From contig NC_135158.1 of the NCBI RefSeq assembly GCF_050948215.1, forward strand, positions 2,961,822-3,025,821: a stretch of DNA of 64,000 nucleotides, read 5' to 3'. The position numbers were made by a program, and so were the translations under genes. Every line of letters begins with the position of its first letter. Position 1 is the stretch's first letter. The notes beneath the pieces are model-generated. The model was not told where the DNA came from. It searched no databases and was given only the letters and a program-made list of their open reading frames with translations. Below are positions 12,021 to 24,360 of the stretch, one piece after another. The DNA comes from Halictus rubicundus (Eukaryota; Arthropoda; Insecta; Hymenoptera; Halictidae).

Positions 12021-14190
12021 TCGGCTGCGGATTTTGTGTATTTATGACAAAGATGAGTAGGTGCTACCTAAAGTGTTGAACAGATTCGTACAATTCAAGA
12101 ATGTCGACATATTATTTTAAACATATTAGAATCACTGTAAGCAAGTAGTGTCTGTCAGTGCCCGTAATCTGTAATTTCATTAATAGTATTAACCAGTGCG
12201 AAGTCAGCACACCTCGGTTTGAAGTATCAAACATATAATATAAATAAAGTCTAACGTGTCCTTCGGTGGAATGTATAAATCCCGGCAATCTTTGTCGACT
12301 TTCCAGTAGTAAAAGCGCGAATAAAACCGGCCAGAGTTTTTCTGACGCGTTCTTTAGTCGAGCACATAAATCCTGATAAGCTCCGTCGAGCTTCGGAGTC
12401 GTACAGGAACAAATAAATTCGACCTCGGTCTTTCGCTCGGGTACAAACGATTTTTAACCGGCCACTTTACACGTATACTTGACGCAGCGAGTATTGAAGC
12501 GTACGTGTGTGGAAACCCGTAAAATCGGAAACAGTATTGGACAGCTCGCAAAGAGACAGGACTCGCGGAAGGAGCAGATCGTGCGACACGGTGCCTCTCG
12601 GTTATCTCCGGGATCCATTGAGACCCTCCGAGCCGAGATGAAGTATTCAAAAGGGATACTAGAAGCGTAGAGATAAATGGATAAACAGGCGGATCAGTGA
12701 AAAGGCACGGAGACGTGGAACAGAGGCGCGGAGAAGAGAAGAAGACTCGGCGCGTTGTCAGAAGCAAGGGACGGCTCTTTCTCTCGGCTCTGTCTGTGTG
12801 AACCGGGCAAAGAATAGCGGTTAGAAGTTGAGAAACGCTGGCCCGGGTTTTTGTGGCCGGTAATCTCGCCCCTTCCTTTCCCGCAGAGCTGGCAAAGCCC
12901 TGCGGTAGGAAATACTGCGCGACGTCTCTTTGTTTTAGTCCCGTTAATTAAATGCGCAAGTTTCGACCGAGGCAAAAAAAAAAAATCTAAGGAACCGGAG
13001 CCTTGTATTTGTGCACCAACAAATCTGATAACGTTCCGTGCTGTTAATTCTGCGATCACAAAGAGAACAGCATAATCAGTTAAATCATGGCTCTCTAGAA
13101 ACACATACCGCCCCCGTTGGAAACGCAAATGCAAACGCTCTATATTCACCCATTCAAATCGATAAAAATATTGTCAATAGAGATTTCGTCGACGAATTAT
13201 TCAAATAAATTCATGTTTGCGTAATTGTGGTTTTGCCCCAACCAAATAAACGGTACGAATCACGGTAGAAAACAATTTAAACGATTAAAGTACAATACTG
13301 TTTCAACTGCATGACTAAATTGAACAAAACCAACGCGCCGAGACCGCCAGGAAAATTGGCGAGCTGAACAAAAGGATCGATTATAAGCAGCTAGTCGATT
13401 TTACACTCCCCGATATGAAACTGCTCGTTCCAGGCCCGATGACCGTTCCGTTATCGTCAAGAACAGCGGAAACGTTTAAGGCGATCCCGATAAGGGGGTG
13501 GCCACCCTGTTTCCACCCCTTCGGCGCGGCTCGAAAAGCGAGGGAAGAAAAACTCGATCGGAAACGTTGCATATAAATTGCAGGAGTCGCGCGCGGCGGA
13601 CTTATCGGACGGGAACCGGCGGAGAAAATTGCTGATCGTCCGAAATTTTCGGTCCGCCGTTGCGGAAATAGATGCACACGTATCGCGGCGTCCCGCCGGT
13701 CCATCCCCTCGATCCCCTTTTCACCCCGTGCAACCCCTTCGCCGCAGCATCCACCCTCGCCAATTGGATTTCGTCTTCGGCGGCTGATAAACCAGCCCGA
13801 CTGGAATAATTCCACTGTACGTATCGCCGTGGTTGAATCCTATTAAGTCGTGCGAGGGGGTTGAAGGGGGTTTGGGAACGGCGCCGGGCCGCAGCGTGAA
13901 ACAGCTTTTTGCGAGCGGGCAATAAGTCGCTGGCAAATTAAGCGGAAGGGGGAATTATCGGGCAACGAGTTCGGTAAGCCCCAGATTCGATCGCTGCCGG
14001 AAACGTGGCGCGTGCAGCCGCCCCTAACTTGGCTATCCCTGCCCCCTCGAACCGTTCAACCCCCTCACTTTCTTGTTATTACGTTTTTTAAGCGACCTCG
14101 CCGTGCAATCGGCTTGGGCCGTTTTAATGCTTATTTTAATTGGAATATCAATGTTAAAAATAGTTATAGTTATAAATAATGATTTTCCGT
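12021..14190. other. Mixed unique DNA, no gene seen
   Basis: AT-rich to about 12300, CpG-rich to 12950 and again 13400-14060, with an AT-rich gap at 13150-13380. Frames of 137, 151 and 144 codons exist but overlap frames on the other strand and have no family signature. Confidence 0.45.
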
Positions 14191-14192
14191 TC

Positions 14193-14460
14193 GTCAAAAA
14201 ATGCACGAACATTGTCGAACGAACAAAAACATCCATCAAAGTCAAATAAAAAAATGGACAAAATGATGTTGATGTTGTCAAAATGATTGGTACTTTCACA
14301 GTAAAAAAAGAATTGAAGCTCTCAATAAGGTTCTTCGGATTTTCACTTGGGACGTAAAACTGCAAGTGCATTAAATTAATGCACCTTGGATTATTCGATT
14401 GTCGAATTCGTTTAAATTACCGTTTCTCATTCTGTTTTAGTACTCTCTTATGTTTTTCGT
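14193..14460 (+). repeat. Duplicated AT-rich segment, copy A
   Basis: It contains in order GTCAAAAAATGCACGAAC, ATTGTCGAA, GTACTTTCACAGTAAAAAAA, an ACTGCAAGTGCATTAAATTA block and AAATTACCGTTTCTC. The same series recurs about 1.04-1.08 kb downstream as copy B. The copies are diverged with indels. No transposon ends are recognised. Confidence 0.6.
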
Positions 14461-15271
14461 ATAACAGAATCCTGCGTTTTATTTGAGATGACAAATTTCT
14501 GTCAGTGCAGTAGAGGAAGCCAACGATAAATCATCCCGCGAACAGTAAGGAACACGTTCGTTTAAAGGAGACGGAATCCAAGCAAATGCATCGCATTCGG
14601 ACAAACATCTCATCACAAAGAACGGAATCACATTTAACCAAACACCGTCTCAGGAGAATAAAGCCTGTTACGTCAGACATGTTCCCGGCGAAATAAAATC
14701 ATGAGGAGGAACACGCGTCCCCAGTAGTATAAACCAACACTTGGTCCGGCATCCTATACACAATTCCCACAGCTGAGCAAACTATACGAAGAATGGGATC
14801 GTGTATGCGCGGATGCACCCGGCTAGAATGAACCGTCGACTAGTCAAACACTCGACAGTGAAATAGGATCGTGCCTGGTCAGACACGCGGATGCACGCAT
14901 CCGGGAGAAAGAAGGAACTGTTTGAATTTCCAAACAACATTACTTTTCTTACGGTTCCTCCAACAGCGCAGCTTCAAAGTTTCAGAACAACAAACCTGTA
15001 AATTCCTGAAAGTTGATGGTTGTACAAAAACCTTTTCTACCAAATTGAATGCTATGACAGTTCTTTGTATTCTCGGCACAATGGTGGCTGCGGACAAAAG
15101 GAGAAAGCGATAACCAATTTTTAAAAATTCTTCTGCACTTTCAATTTTCTATTTTTGTAGCGCGTAAAAGTGTTATAATAACAGAAAGGCAGTCACCCAC
15201 TTCGTTGACACTCACAGGTGTCACAGGTGCATTTGATCATGCATAGCAAGCTCGGTTTTGATTTTTGTTGT
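14461..15271. other. Unique DNA between duplicated segments
   Basis: It holds short frames only. Two similar words, GATCGTG followed by GCGGATGCAC, lie near 14800 and 14870, suggesting a further small internal duplication. Sparse GTCAGACA words (near 14675 and 14878) recall the dispersed array family. Confidence 0.4.
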
Positions 15272-15490
15272 GTCAAAAAATTCACGAACATTGTCGAAGC
15301 ATGCACAATAGTATTCCACCGAATTGGATAAAAAGAGATTTTGTACTTTCAGAGTAAAAAAATTCAAAACTCACAGCACGCTTCTTTCGACTCTTATTTC
15401 AGATGTAAGACTGCAAACTGCATTAAGTTAATGCAGGATGATAAAATTTGTTTAAATTGCCGTTTCTCTTTCAATATTCTCTTACCATTT
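15272..15490 (+). repeat. Duplicated AT-rich segment, copy B
   Basis: It repeats copy A in the same order and orientation: GTCAAAAAATTCACGAAC, ATTGTCGAA, GTACTTTCAGAGTAAAAAAA, an ACTGCATTAAGTTAATGCA block and AAATTGCCGTTTCTC. A further shared word, TCGATTGTCGAATTCG, occurs beside copy A (near 14395) and at 15658. Confidence 0.6.
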
Positions 15491-15906
15491 TCGCGAACAA
15501 AAACATTCTGAAAGTCAGCTAATAAAATTTTCGGCAGCCAAAAATTCGAAACTTGAGATAAGGTGGCGGGTAGTGGAAGTTGATGCACCGACAGTTGGAG
15601 CGAGGTGTTGGAAAGCATCACGAGCGTCGAGCGGTGCATCCGGACGTCCGGATTACTCGATTGTCGAATTCGATTGGCCGGGCTGATTGAATCGCCAAGA
15701 ATCGTTCGCCTCGTGGGAATTCGAAAAGCCGCGGCGCCTCTGCCGGCTCTCGAGCGTCAAATAAAATATAACGAGAGAAGGAGTAGTAGGAAGAGGATGA
15801 GATGCGGGGGCGGGAGGCGGTGGAGGGTTGTCCGAAAGACGTCTGCGGGAGAGAAGCCGGTCCCTGAAAGCCGGCGAAATGTCTTTTCGCCAGGGCTTCT
15901 GACTCG

Positions 15907-15947
<41 letters not shown>

Positions 15948-17840
15948 TCTTGTCGTCGAGTGGACGATAAGTGTTTTCCTATCGAGCTTTCCGTTCGGAT
16001 TTTAATGGCGGCGACGCTTGTCCCCTTACGGGCCAAATAAGCTGCCGGGCTAAATGGATTCGACGAGGAGCCGTGATTCCGCGAACAAAACACTCGATTC
16101 CTCGGCGTCCGGACGTCCACCGACCAGAGAGACGTCTCACGAAAGCAAACAAAACGAAAAGAATCAGAGCGAGAGCGAGAGAGTAAAAAAAAATAGAGGA
16201 GAACGCTTGGCTCTCTCGTCGCGAACAGAAATCGGATCAAGCTTATTCCACGGTCCGACATCAAAGTCATATATTAAGGAGGATTGCATGCAAGGCAAAT
16301 GCGGAGCTTACGCGCTTTAGAGCGCCGCTTTCGAAGCAAGTCCGAACGCCATTCATTATTTCGACGCTCGAATTTCAATCCGGAGCGTCGCGAGCGCGCG
16401 ATTTGAATCGCAAATGCCCTCTGTCGCGAGTCATGCGAGCCCGCCGGACAATAAAAACGCGTGCCGGGTCACGGATACGCTCTCCGCGCTCCCCTTTGTT
16501 AGTATGTAAATGCAATTAATTAAATAGAGTCCGAAAGGGACGCTCGGAGCACGAATTCAACGCCAGAGACGACCGGAGTCCTAGGAACGGAGTACGGTTC
16601 ATCAACTTTCCGATGGAACCTTGTCTTTTGTATTTTTTCAGCTAGCTCATGGTTTTGTCGATCGCCCTAGCGTCACGATATCTTGACGATTGCACATTTT
16701 GACGATCCAGAATTACCGTAACACAAGAAATATAATATACAATTTTACGTAGAGAGTTCATTAGCCCTTCACGCCTTCGTAACGTTCAAGAAATAATTTA
16801 TCCTCTATTCTGGACTGTAACTTATCTTTCGATACTGTAAAATTACGAAATCGGTCCAGCCTAGTTTTTACGATAATGTTTCAATTTTCTGATAAAATTA
16901 AAATGTCTAACTGCCCATTAGTAGTATAATTTCACGCCTGACTATTATTATCCATACTCAATTTTGTTCGGCAGGATTGCTAAAATATCTGCGGGAAAAT
17001 GGGACGTCAGAGGAATTTCCTACCACCTCGGACAATAAAATATTCTCCGGTTATAATTTTCTCAGTTCCCGTCTCTTCTACTTCAGAACTTGGAGAGGAA
17101 ATCCCGTGAGAAAGTAGAATTCGATTGTCCTGATTCCGAAAGAAGTTCTGATAAACCTCATTCCGAGGATGGGTATGAATCCTGGTTCTCTCTCTCTCGA
17201 TTCGAATTCCGGCTGGAAGAAGGTCTTTTTGAATTTCGCTGCGTAGAATTCTCGCGCGACGTGACGGCAGAGATTGGTTTGTGATCGAAAGGATAATTCG
17301 CGGAGGTTCGTTCTGCGCTTCGAACGGGGATTACAGGGGATAGAACACGGCCAGTGATTGGGCAAATTTATACAGGCCGTTATCGTCCGATGTAACGCCG
17401 GTGTGTAACTTAATTAAATTGATTTAGTGGTCTGGGTCCCCGGAGGGCGTAGACGGTTCTACCCGCTGGAAACAACGTTGCCGTGGTCTCGCGGCAAAAA
17501 CATCCTCTTGAAAAACAACCTCTCAGGTGGAAAGGAGCGTACGTGTTCTTGTCCGGGCAATAATTTCCAAATTGTTGATGAATGTTTGATACGTAATTTC
17601 TGGGAAAAGAGAGTGGAACGCGGCCATCGGGGATTTAGGAGTCGAATCAGAGCCTATAAATACGTGAGTGGCTGCAGCCATGTTTTGCAAACGGCCCCGG
17701 CTGCGAAATTGCACGTAGAGTCCCTGAGAAAGGGCGTGAACGCTCGTCCAGATACCCGAGAAGTTGGACGGAAGTGGATTTTTGTTATGTACAATCACAC
17801 GGTAATTCTATTTCTGTTTTGGAAGATTAGATGGTTTTGC
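15491..17840. other. GC-rich then AT-rich unique DNA, no gene seen
   Basis: 15.6-16.6 kb is CpG-rich and contains the GA tract. 16.65-17.06 kb is AT-rich and 17.1-17.8 kb is mixed. The 205-codon minus frame at 15653-16270 runs through the GA tract, giving a long serine/leucine run, and has no recognised domain. The 175-codon frame at 17427-17954 opens on GTG. Confidence 0.45.
15909..15945 (+). repeat. (GA)18 microsatellite
   Basis: Uninterrupted GA dinucleotide run of 37 bases in a CpG-rich block. Confidence 0.95.
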
Positions 17841-18850
17841 TGGATTGGAAACTGTCAGATTATACACCGAGTTATTTCACTCGGGTCAGGTCCGATTATA
17901 CAGTCAGTTGTTTCGCATAAATGTGTCTGCTCTCATGTGGATTCAACTACTTGATGAGTTAAAGCCATGTACGCCGTGTTATTCTACTTCAATGTTCTAG
18001 TTTTCCCTAATCTGATAAGCGCTCGTGCCTACGGTACTTAGCGTTGGCTGATGTGTCGTTTACTCAATCTACTTTGCGGTGTCGGACCATTCGTTTGTCT
18101 CTTTCACTTAGGATCAAGACATTGATAGGTTTCATTAGCTGGTGTCTGGGAATTCATTCATTTACTCTACTGAAAGGGACTGATGAGACATCGAACTGTA
18201 CTAGTTAAAATCGTCTGATGGTGCACTAATTTATTCTACTTAAAATTGTATGATAAATCGTGGTTTCATTCTGCTTATAATGGCTCCAATAATTCACGGA
18301 TTTAATGTTCTAATATTTGTTTGATAATTCATAGTTTCGTTCTAGTTGCAATCGTTCGATAATTTAGTGATATATACTGTTTATTTACTAGGGCTCAGTT
18401 GCTTCATTACTTATTAATAAATTCCGCTTCAAATTGCCTGATAAATAATTCAGTTATGCTACTAACGAATGTTCGCTTAATCTCTTAATAAAACATGGTG
18501 AAACATTGATATGTTCCACTAACAGTCACTTGAAAAATAATTCACCTATTCTTTCTGACGCATTTGATATTGCGTCACTGATATTTTCTACTAACAATTG
18601 TCTGATCCATTACTTATTCGTTCCACTTCTCTACGTGTGATAAATAATTCATCTGTTCCATTTACATCGTCTGGCAAATCCCAGATATATTTAACTGACA
18701 ATTACTCCATAAATAATCTACCTATTCTAGTCACGGAGTCTGATTAACCATTGACCCCTTCTACTAATAACTGCCTGAGAGATTCTTGATGCACTCCGCG
18801 AGCAAACGAAAAATCAATTGATTAGTTGTACTTTCACTTGTTGAATGCAT
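17841..18850 (-). repeat. 35-bp-register CAGAC/AGTAGAAT array (minus orientation)
   Basis: On the plus strand the array reads as repeated GTCTGATAAAT then ATTCTACTT. Equivalent GTCTGA positions fall at 18213, 18248, 18282, 18319 and 18354, so the spacing is 35, 34, 37 and 35. ATTCTACT-equivalent words at 18233 and 18268 are also 35 apart. On the minus strand the unit is CAGACAATTTTAAGTAGAAT plus about 15 variable bases. Compared with the 29-bp register it has about six extra bases between the two core halves. Sequence identity between units is low but the phase is kept. No coding potential is visible. Confidence 0.7.
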
Positions 18851-20060
18851 ACTGCTTACCTTCCCACCGATCTCTGGCCACATTCCGGACCATTCTACTC
18901 GAACACAAGTGCCAGCAGAACGAGAAGCACGCTCTGCTTGGAAATTGGAAACCGACTATTCCAGTGCTTCCTTCTACAGTGTAGCTGTATGATTATACAT
19001 CCTGGGCACTCTTACATCACGCGAAGCGGCGTCGGTACGCTCCAGCCAACAACGCTGTAATCTCTCAGGACCTGAAAAATTCCTGTTCGGGATTCTAGTC
19101 CAATTGCTTCGGTTCAATCCCGAGCATGTATTACACATGAACGAATATTTCTCTGCCACTCATCCGACGTTCCCGCCGACGTTCTAAGATTACCGCACAT
19201 GACTCGTGACTCTACCCTTTCCTGTCTCGACAATTATCGACCTGAGTCAATCGAACCCTTCCATCCGGTAAAATCATCGAATTCCGCGAACATTCCCCGT
19301 GCAAAACTGTTTCGGGTCTCGCGAATCCGACGTGGTTGGGTTTACGGGAATTCGCTGAATTGATGCACCGCGATTGTATTACAGACAAGCCGCTGTCGAA
19401 TCCGGTCTAATGGAGCGTCGCGTTGCCCGTTGGACATAAATTCCCCAGAATTTCCTCGACGAAGGAGGAAAAAATTCCCGGGAACGGGGGATACAAGCGC
19501 GGCGCCGTCGGCTATTTTAAATTATTACACGCCCTCCGGGGGAAAGTTTCGCGCGGCCCGAGCCCGGGCACCGCGAATTCCTCGGTGGGGAAGCGCGAGA
19601 TTTTAAATTAATTCTACACGGATGCGATTGCGGCTGGCAGCGCGGTGATTAATCGACTGGATTTGAGTGGAACCGTTCGTAATTGTTCAACCAGAGACGG
19701 CCCCACCGGAAACTTATCGTGAATTACGGCCGCCGGAGGAACGAGAATCGTCGACTGCATTATTTTCGACATAATCACCAACCCCCAATCTGGGTCCGTC
19801 TATTTTCAACATTTTTACTCGATACAAAAACATCAGACTCCGGAATGACTCGGAATTGTTTAGTCGCGAAGTTCGTATTCCATTGAAATGCAGAAAATTG
19901 CAGGGTTTCGGTACAATGTGAAATAAACTCGGAACATAGGAACGAACTTCAATGCGGTTTATTGTAATGTTTTCCATGGCGGTGCTGGTGAAAATCAAAT
20001 TTAACGCGGTTTTGTTCACGTTAAAATTTGTCTTGAAATTTTGTGTGCAGAATTTTCGAA
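18851..20060. other. GC-rich unique DNA, no gene seen
   Basis: Contains CpG-rich blocks with TTTTAAATTA and GATTAATCGA cores around 19500-19660. A single T-arm-like word (GGTTCAATCCCGAG near 19111) lacks an A box and is not a tRNA. No gene is seen. Confidence 0.4.
19500..19680. promoter_or_regulatory. Candidate conserved noncoding element (CpG-rich with TAAT cores)
   Basis: CpG-rich sequence is punctuated by TTTAAATTA, TTTTAAATTAATT and GATTAATCGA words that resemble homeodomain-type sites. This texture is typical of developmental enhancers in compact insect genomes. Conservation cannot be judged without an alignment, so this is inference from composition only. Confidence 0.25.
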
Positions 20061-21240
20061 ACTCAATTACCTGGTATAATTAGACTAGGAAGCGTTTATA
20101 CGAAACATGTAACTTCTAGCATCGAACGATGTGAAAACAATTATGAATATTACGAATAGCTTAATATTGGCAGCATAAAACCAACAAAATAATTCACCAA
20201 TATTAACAGACATATACGTAAGTGTCTTAACAATTTTTGTAGGACTGCTGACGACTCGAATCTCGCTAAACACTGTTCATTGCCAGCGACCCTGAAGTAG
20301 CGCAATGGGATCGACACGTTCCACAAGTCGATCATCCTATCCCGATCGAGCAACCGGAAGACGAGTTTATCGCCGGTCTCGGCACACAAAGAGCAACAGT
20401 CGCGCTCGCCGCGGCGCGGCGGATCGACGCGATGTAACTAATTAACTAAATGCGCCTGGGCGACTCATTACCTCTCATTTAATAAAGCCCGCGAGGGGGA
20501 AAGTTCGCCGCCTTTGTTCGCCGGCGTATTGTTTCCCGGCGGCTGCTACCCGTTGAAATACGATTCCACTCGGTTCTGCGAATTACGAGCGGATTCCGAA
20601 ATCCGGCGAGTTCCGATCTTCAATCCGATAACCCTAGAATCATCCAGGAAGTCTTCCGAATCATTTACGATCGAAATCATTTCCTCCCCCTCGCGATCTA
20701 TTTCACGGGAAATCGCGTTCGATCGGTGGGGAGCGTCGAGCAACCACCTGTTTCCACCTGGAAACAACTCGCACGTCTTGCTGGAACGATGTGCATCCTT
20801 TCACAGGACGAATGACGGAGAAAAAGGTAGCGGAGAAGGTAGAAGGCGGATCGATCGTTCGGAAAAGTTTCGGCTAGGGATGATAGTCGCCAGGAGAACT
20901 TCCGGGGCGACGCGAAATGAAGGAAGTTCCGCGAGGTGGGCCTCTGAAAAATTTATGAGCAACGTTCGAGAGCAGACGGAGGACCGAGTTTGACCCAGTT
21001 GCCGGCCGGATCAGCTCGCGTTAAATCCTTCGCTTATTCTCGACGTATTCAGCGACGGATTCGTTAAAAAAGATCGACAGGGGGCAACCACCTGTTTCGC
21101 AGGGGGTGGAGCGCCACCGTGTGAAAAGCGGATGCGGTCGGCGGACCTGCAACTGAACGGATCCGGTTGCTCCGATCAGGAATTAAGCGTTTCCTTGGCC
21201 TCAAAACCCTCAGACATCCATTTTCAATAAAATCTTTTGC
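20061..21240. other. Unique DNA, no gene seen
   Basis: AT-rich at 20.06-20.25 kb and GC-rich afterwards. A 159-codon frame at 20514-20993 opens on TTG and has no family motif. A CpG-rich TAACTAATTAACTAAATG segment lies at about 20433. Confidence 0.45.
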
Positions 21241-22240
21241 TCCTCAAAGTTCTACTTAAGCTGTGCAAAACTGCATCCAGTAGCTTTTTCTGTCCTAGTA
21301 TAACTATTCGATTCCCGATTAACCATCATGAGCGGAAGTCAGTAGCACATCTAAACGAATAACAGCTATCCTTTTCTACCCACCCCAGTATACATCGGTA
21401 TGTGAGCAATAATTTAATTAATAATCTTACACCGATGGGTTCCCGGTTGTAACCTCAGAGGCTGTGCAGGCTGAAAAAAAACATGTGTCGAAAAAATCAA
21501 GGCGTAATTAAATGGCTGTAATTCCATAAGGGATAATTGAAATTGTAATCCGAGAGTGGTTGTTTCCATCCAATTGAATAGTACACGTTGTTTGCGACTT
21601 TTTACATCGGCGAAATCGATGAAAATTTCATGGAACGTGTCTCGGTGTTTTCACGAGTTCACGCGAACACTGAATTCGTCGCGAACAAGTCCGGCGATGC
21701 CACGTTAATAATCTGCCGTTTAATTTCACGAATCAGACCATGACGAACGTCACGAAGGTGCACAAGGACGGGACGAGCGTTCCCCGACTGGCTTACAGCA
21801 ACACTGTTTCCGTAATTCCTTCATCTCCCTTTTCACTCGCCGTTAGTACCACCGGAGCCACCGGCAATCTCGCTCGTGTGTCAGAAACAAATGTAATTGT
21901 TTCCTGCCACCTGCCGAGTCTCGTGGAAACTCCGGCCACAATTGAAATCGTTTAATTCCTTTATTTTGTAAGGCGACCGTGCCCATGCACCGTGGAATAC
22001 ATCGGCGACCACGCGTACATTTATATTCGAACCGCATTGCGACCTCCAGAAAATAGAAAAATAGTCCAATTGTTTCATTCTCATTTACTTCGGCACAATC
22101 TTACAATAAACTCCACACCACGTGATTAAGATTAATTTTTCTAGATAAAGTCCTCTCAGCGTGTAAACTAATAATATACATTCATATGGATAAAAAATTG
22201 ACTACAGTGGACAATGCAACTCAATTTATTTTGTCCAAGT
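21241..22240. other. Unique DNA, no gene seen
   Basis: Mixed to AT-rich sequence with short frames only. Nothing in it is recognised. Confidence 0.45.
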
Positions 22241-23430
22241 AGATCCTCCCTTGGATAGTCAGACAATTACGGAATACGATGAGACAGCTCTTCATCGATG
22301 CATAAATTCAAGTACTCTTTATTTCGTTTGAACAGCACGACGTAAGTAGAAATCCACAATGCTTGTCAGACCAGTAAGTAGATTGCAAGTCTCAATAAAA
22401 TTACCCATTCCCCTGCTATCGATCCCTTAGATTATGCATCCCTTCGTCAAACAAGATTATAGGAGAACTTGTCAAGAATGGTCAGACCGTCAAGCAGATT
22501 CTGTCTTCTACCGTCAGACGGTATCTACTTGATACAATACACTAATAATAAAGTACACCATTCCACAAGATTGAAGGTAGGCTAAATTACAATCGGAAAA
22601 TTGTCTATGTTTGAACTCTTATAACTTCGTGTCAAAAAATTGTACAAAATTCTAACTGCGCTTATTTTAAAGAGTGAACTTTTTACTTTCAAACCCTGAA
22701 AGTTATTTTTCTCAAAGACTTCTTTTTGTTATAAAACGGAGCGAGAAATTGAAGTTCCATTTTTTAAGAAATTTTCCAAATTGAAATGACTGTACATTGT
22801 TGAAAACATTTTTTTCCGAAATTCCTTTCCATGTGGACTTATAGAGGGGAGTATGTGCTTTATGAAGAGCCCTTAAGAATTGATCTGAGATTTTTTGTCG
22901 CGGTGTTATGGTGTTTTAGGCAAAATGTGTACTGCGAGGTTTAGAATGCTTTACATCATTTAATTGAGTAGATGTTAGTGGAATGGTACAAGACATTTCT
23001 GACAGGTAAGTAGATTATACCTGGATTGATGGGACAGTCCTTGATGGACTCAGGCATCCTCCGTTAATCGTCCAATTAAATTATGCATGTCTCTATCACA
23101 CAAGCTTATGGTGACATACCGCAAACCAATTGAGTAGATTCAGCTTATCATAATCCGACAATACTCTTGCATCCATTACACATGATATATTAATACAAAT
23201 TGCAAATCAACATACATAATTCTTCCATCTTGAAATAATTCTTTCATAATGAAATTGATGCAAGTAGAATGGTGCAGTAGTACCAATAGATCTTTGATGA
23301 ACTAATCCTACAGCAAATACCTCTCAAGGTCTGTTGAACTGAATAAGTAGATTATGCTGTCTCTAATCAGATTACCACCACTACATCCTTAAACTGTTCA
23401 TCGCTAAAACAATTTAGCAGGAGAAACAAC
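22241..23430 (+). repeat. CAGAC/AGTAGAA array (plus orientation), interrupted
   Basis: AAGTAGAAATCC at 22343 is followed by GTCAGACC at 22365 and AAGTAGATTGC at 22376, a spacing of about 32. GTCAGACC at 22481 and GTCAGACG at 22513 are also 32 apart. Further GTAAGTAGATTATACC and TTGAGTAGATTC words occur to 23.35 kb. An AT-rich patch at about 22600-22930 has no core words and looks like an insertion into the array. Confidence 0.55.
22600..22930. repeat. AT-rich patch interrupting the array
   Basis: This block carries a TATAACTTCGTGTCAAAAAA word and homopolymer-rich sequence, and it lacks array core words. A loosely similar TCATAACTCCGACAAAAAT word starts an AT-rich patch inside the 39-kb array. 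A shared transposon remnant is possible, but no termini are visible. Confidence 0.25.
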
Positions 23431-24360
23431 AAAAGCGTTCAAAATTAATTTGACTATTTTCGAGTAAACTAAGAGATTGTGGGCGTCACATGGCTGTGAC
23501 GGTGGTAGCGAAAGTGTTAACATTTCTTCTTCCGATCTAGAATATTTCCATTCTCTATGATATTTAATAATTTGTTATACAAACGAACAAGTTTATTAAT
23601 GTAAGTAATATTTTGAATAAAGACATATTAATTGTTTGTGACCCGTCAGAGTCGCCACTCGAGTGCTAAAGGTTGAGTAATCTCCCCGGTAGAGATCGTG
23701 TGACTCGACTGACAACAACGAGGGATCGATTTCTGGCGAATTGAACGGGTCATAGAGCACCGGGGAAATTTCATTGCGCTTGTCAGCCGGCCGTTTTTAT
23801 CCGCGCGGGCGTAGCGTCGCGATTACAAATTTTCGACTAATTAAGTTACGCGCGGCGCGATTAACACGCTGCCGGCCCATTACTTAGAGTTAGCTCGGCG
23901 TTAGCCGCGCCACGCCGACTGCGAGCCGCGCCACCTACTGCGAGGACGAGCCGGGACTGGAACGAGTGGGAGAACGACGAAGAGGAGGACGAAGAAGACG
24001 AGAACGAAGAGGTGGAAAGGTGGAGGATCGTTGAAGAGCGGCCGCAGGGCGAAAGCGAAGGGGGGCGGCGAGTGGTTGCGCCGCTGGAAGCAGCTTAAAC
24101 GGCGGATAGCGTTTAACAAAGGCGAGCGAGGAACGAAGTAATCGCCGTTCGATTCGCACAATGCCGGCGGAAAGTGTACCGAAGAAAAATTACCGGCCCG
24201 AACCGACTACGAGTCGCTGCTGGCGGAAATTTAATCGCCCCCAGGTCCCAGAGAAACCGACGTGACATACCCTGCACAAGCCGAACACTCTCGGCTTCGA
24301 TTCAACCTGATTTTTGCCCTAGAGAAATTCCGGTCACCTCAGAGGTTCGCGGAAAAATCA
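23431..24360. other. CpG-rich block with purine-rich tract
   Basis: 23.64-23.94 kb is CpG-rich with GCGATTACAAAT, GACTAATTAAGTTACG and GCGATTAACACG words, a possible conserved element. 23.94-24.06 kb is a purine-rich GAC/GAA/GAG tract. One frame there would code for an acidic Glu/Asp run but has no ATG and no recognised neighbour domain. No gene is called. Confidence 0.35.

Noticed and set aside
15653..16270. 205-codon minus-strand frame
   Set aside because: A large part is translation of the GA microsatellite and CpG-rich DNA. No domain is recognised and frames overlap it on the other strand.
19100..19130. tRNA gene (T-arm GGTTCAATCCCGAG)
   Set aside because: There is no A box or D-arm at tRNA spacing upstream. 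Only a T-arm-like hairpin is present.
23935..24160. Acidic-rich exon
   Set aside because: The Glu/Asp run is a direct consequence of the purine-rich tract, with no ATG and no splice sites supporting an exon.
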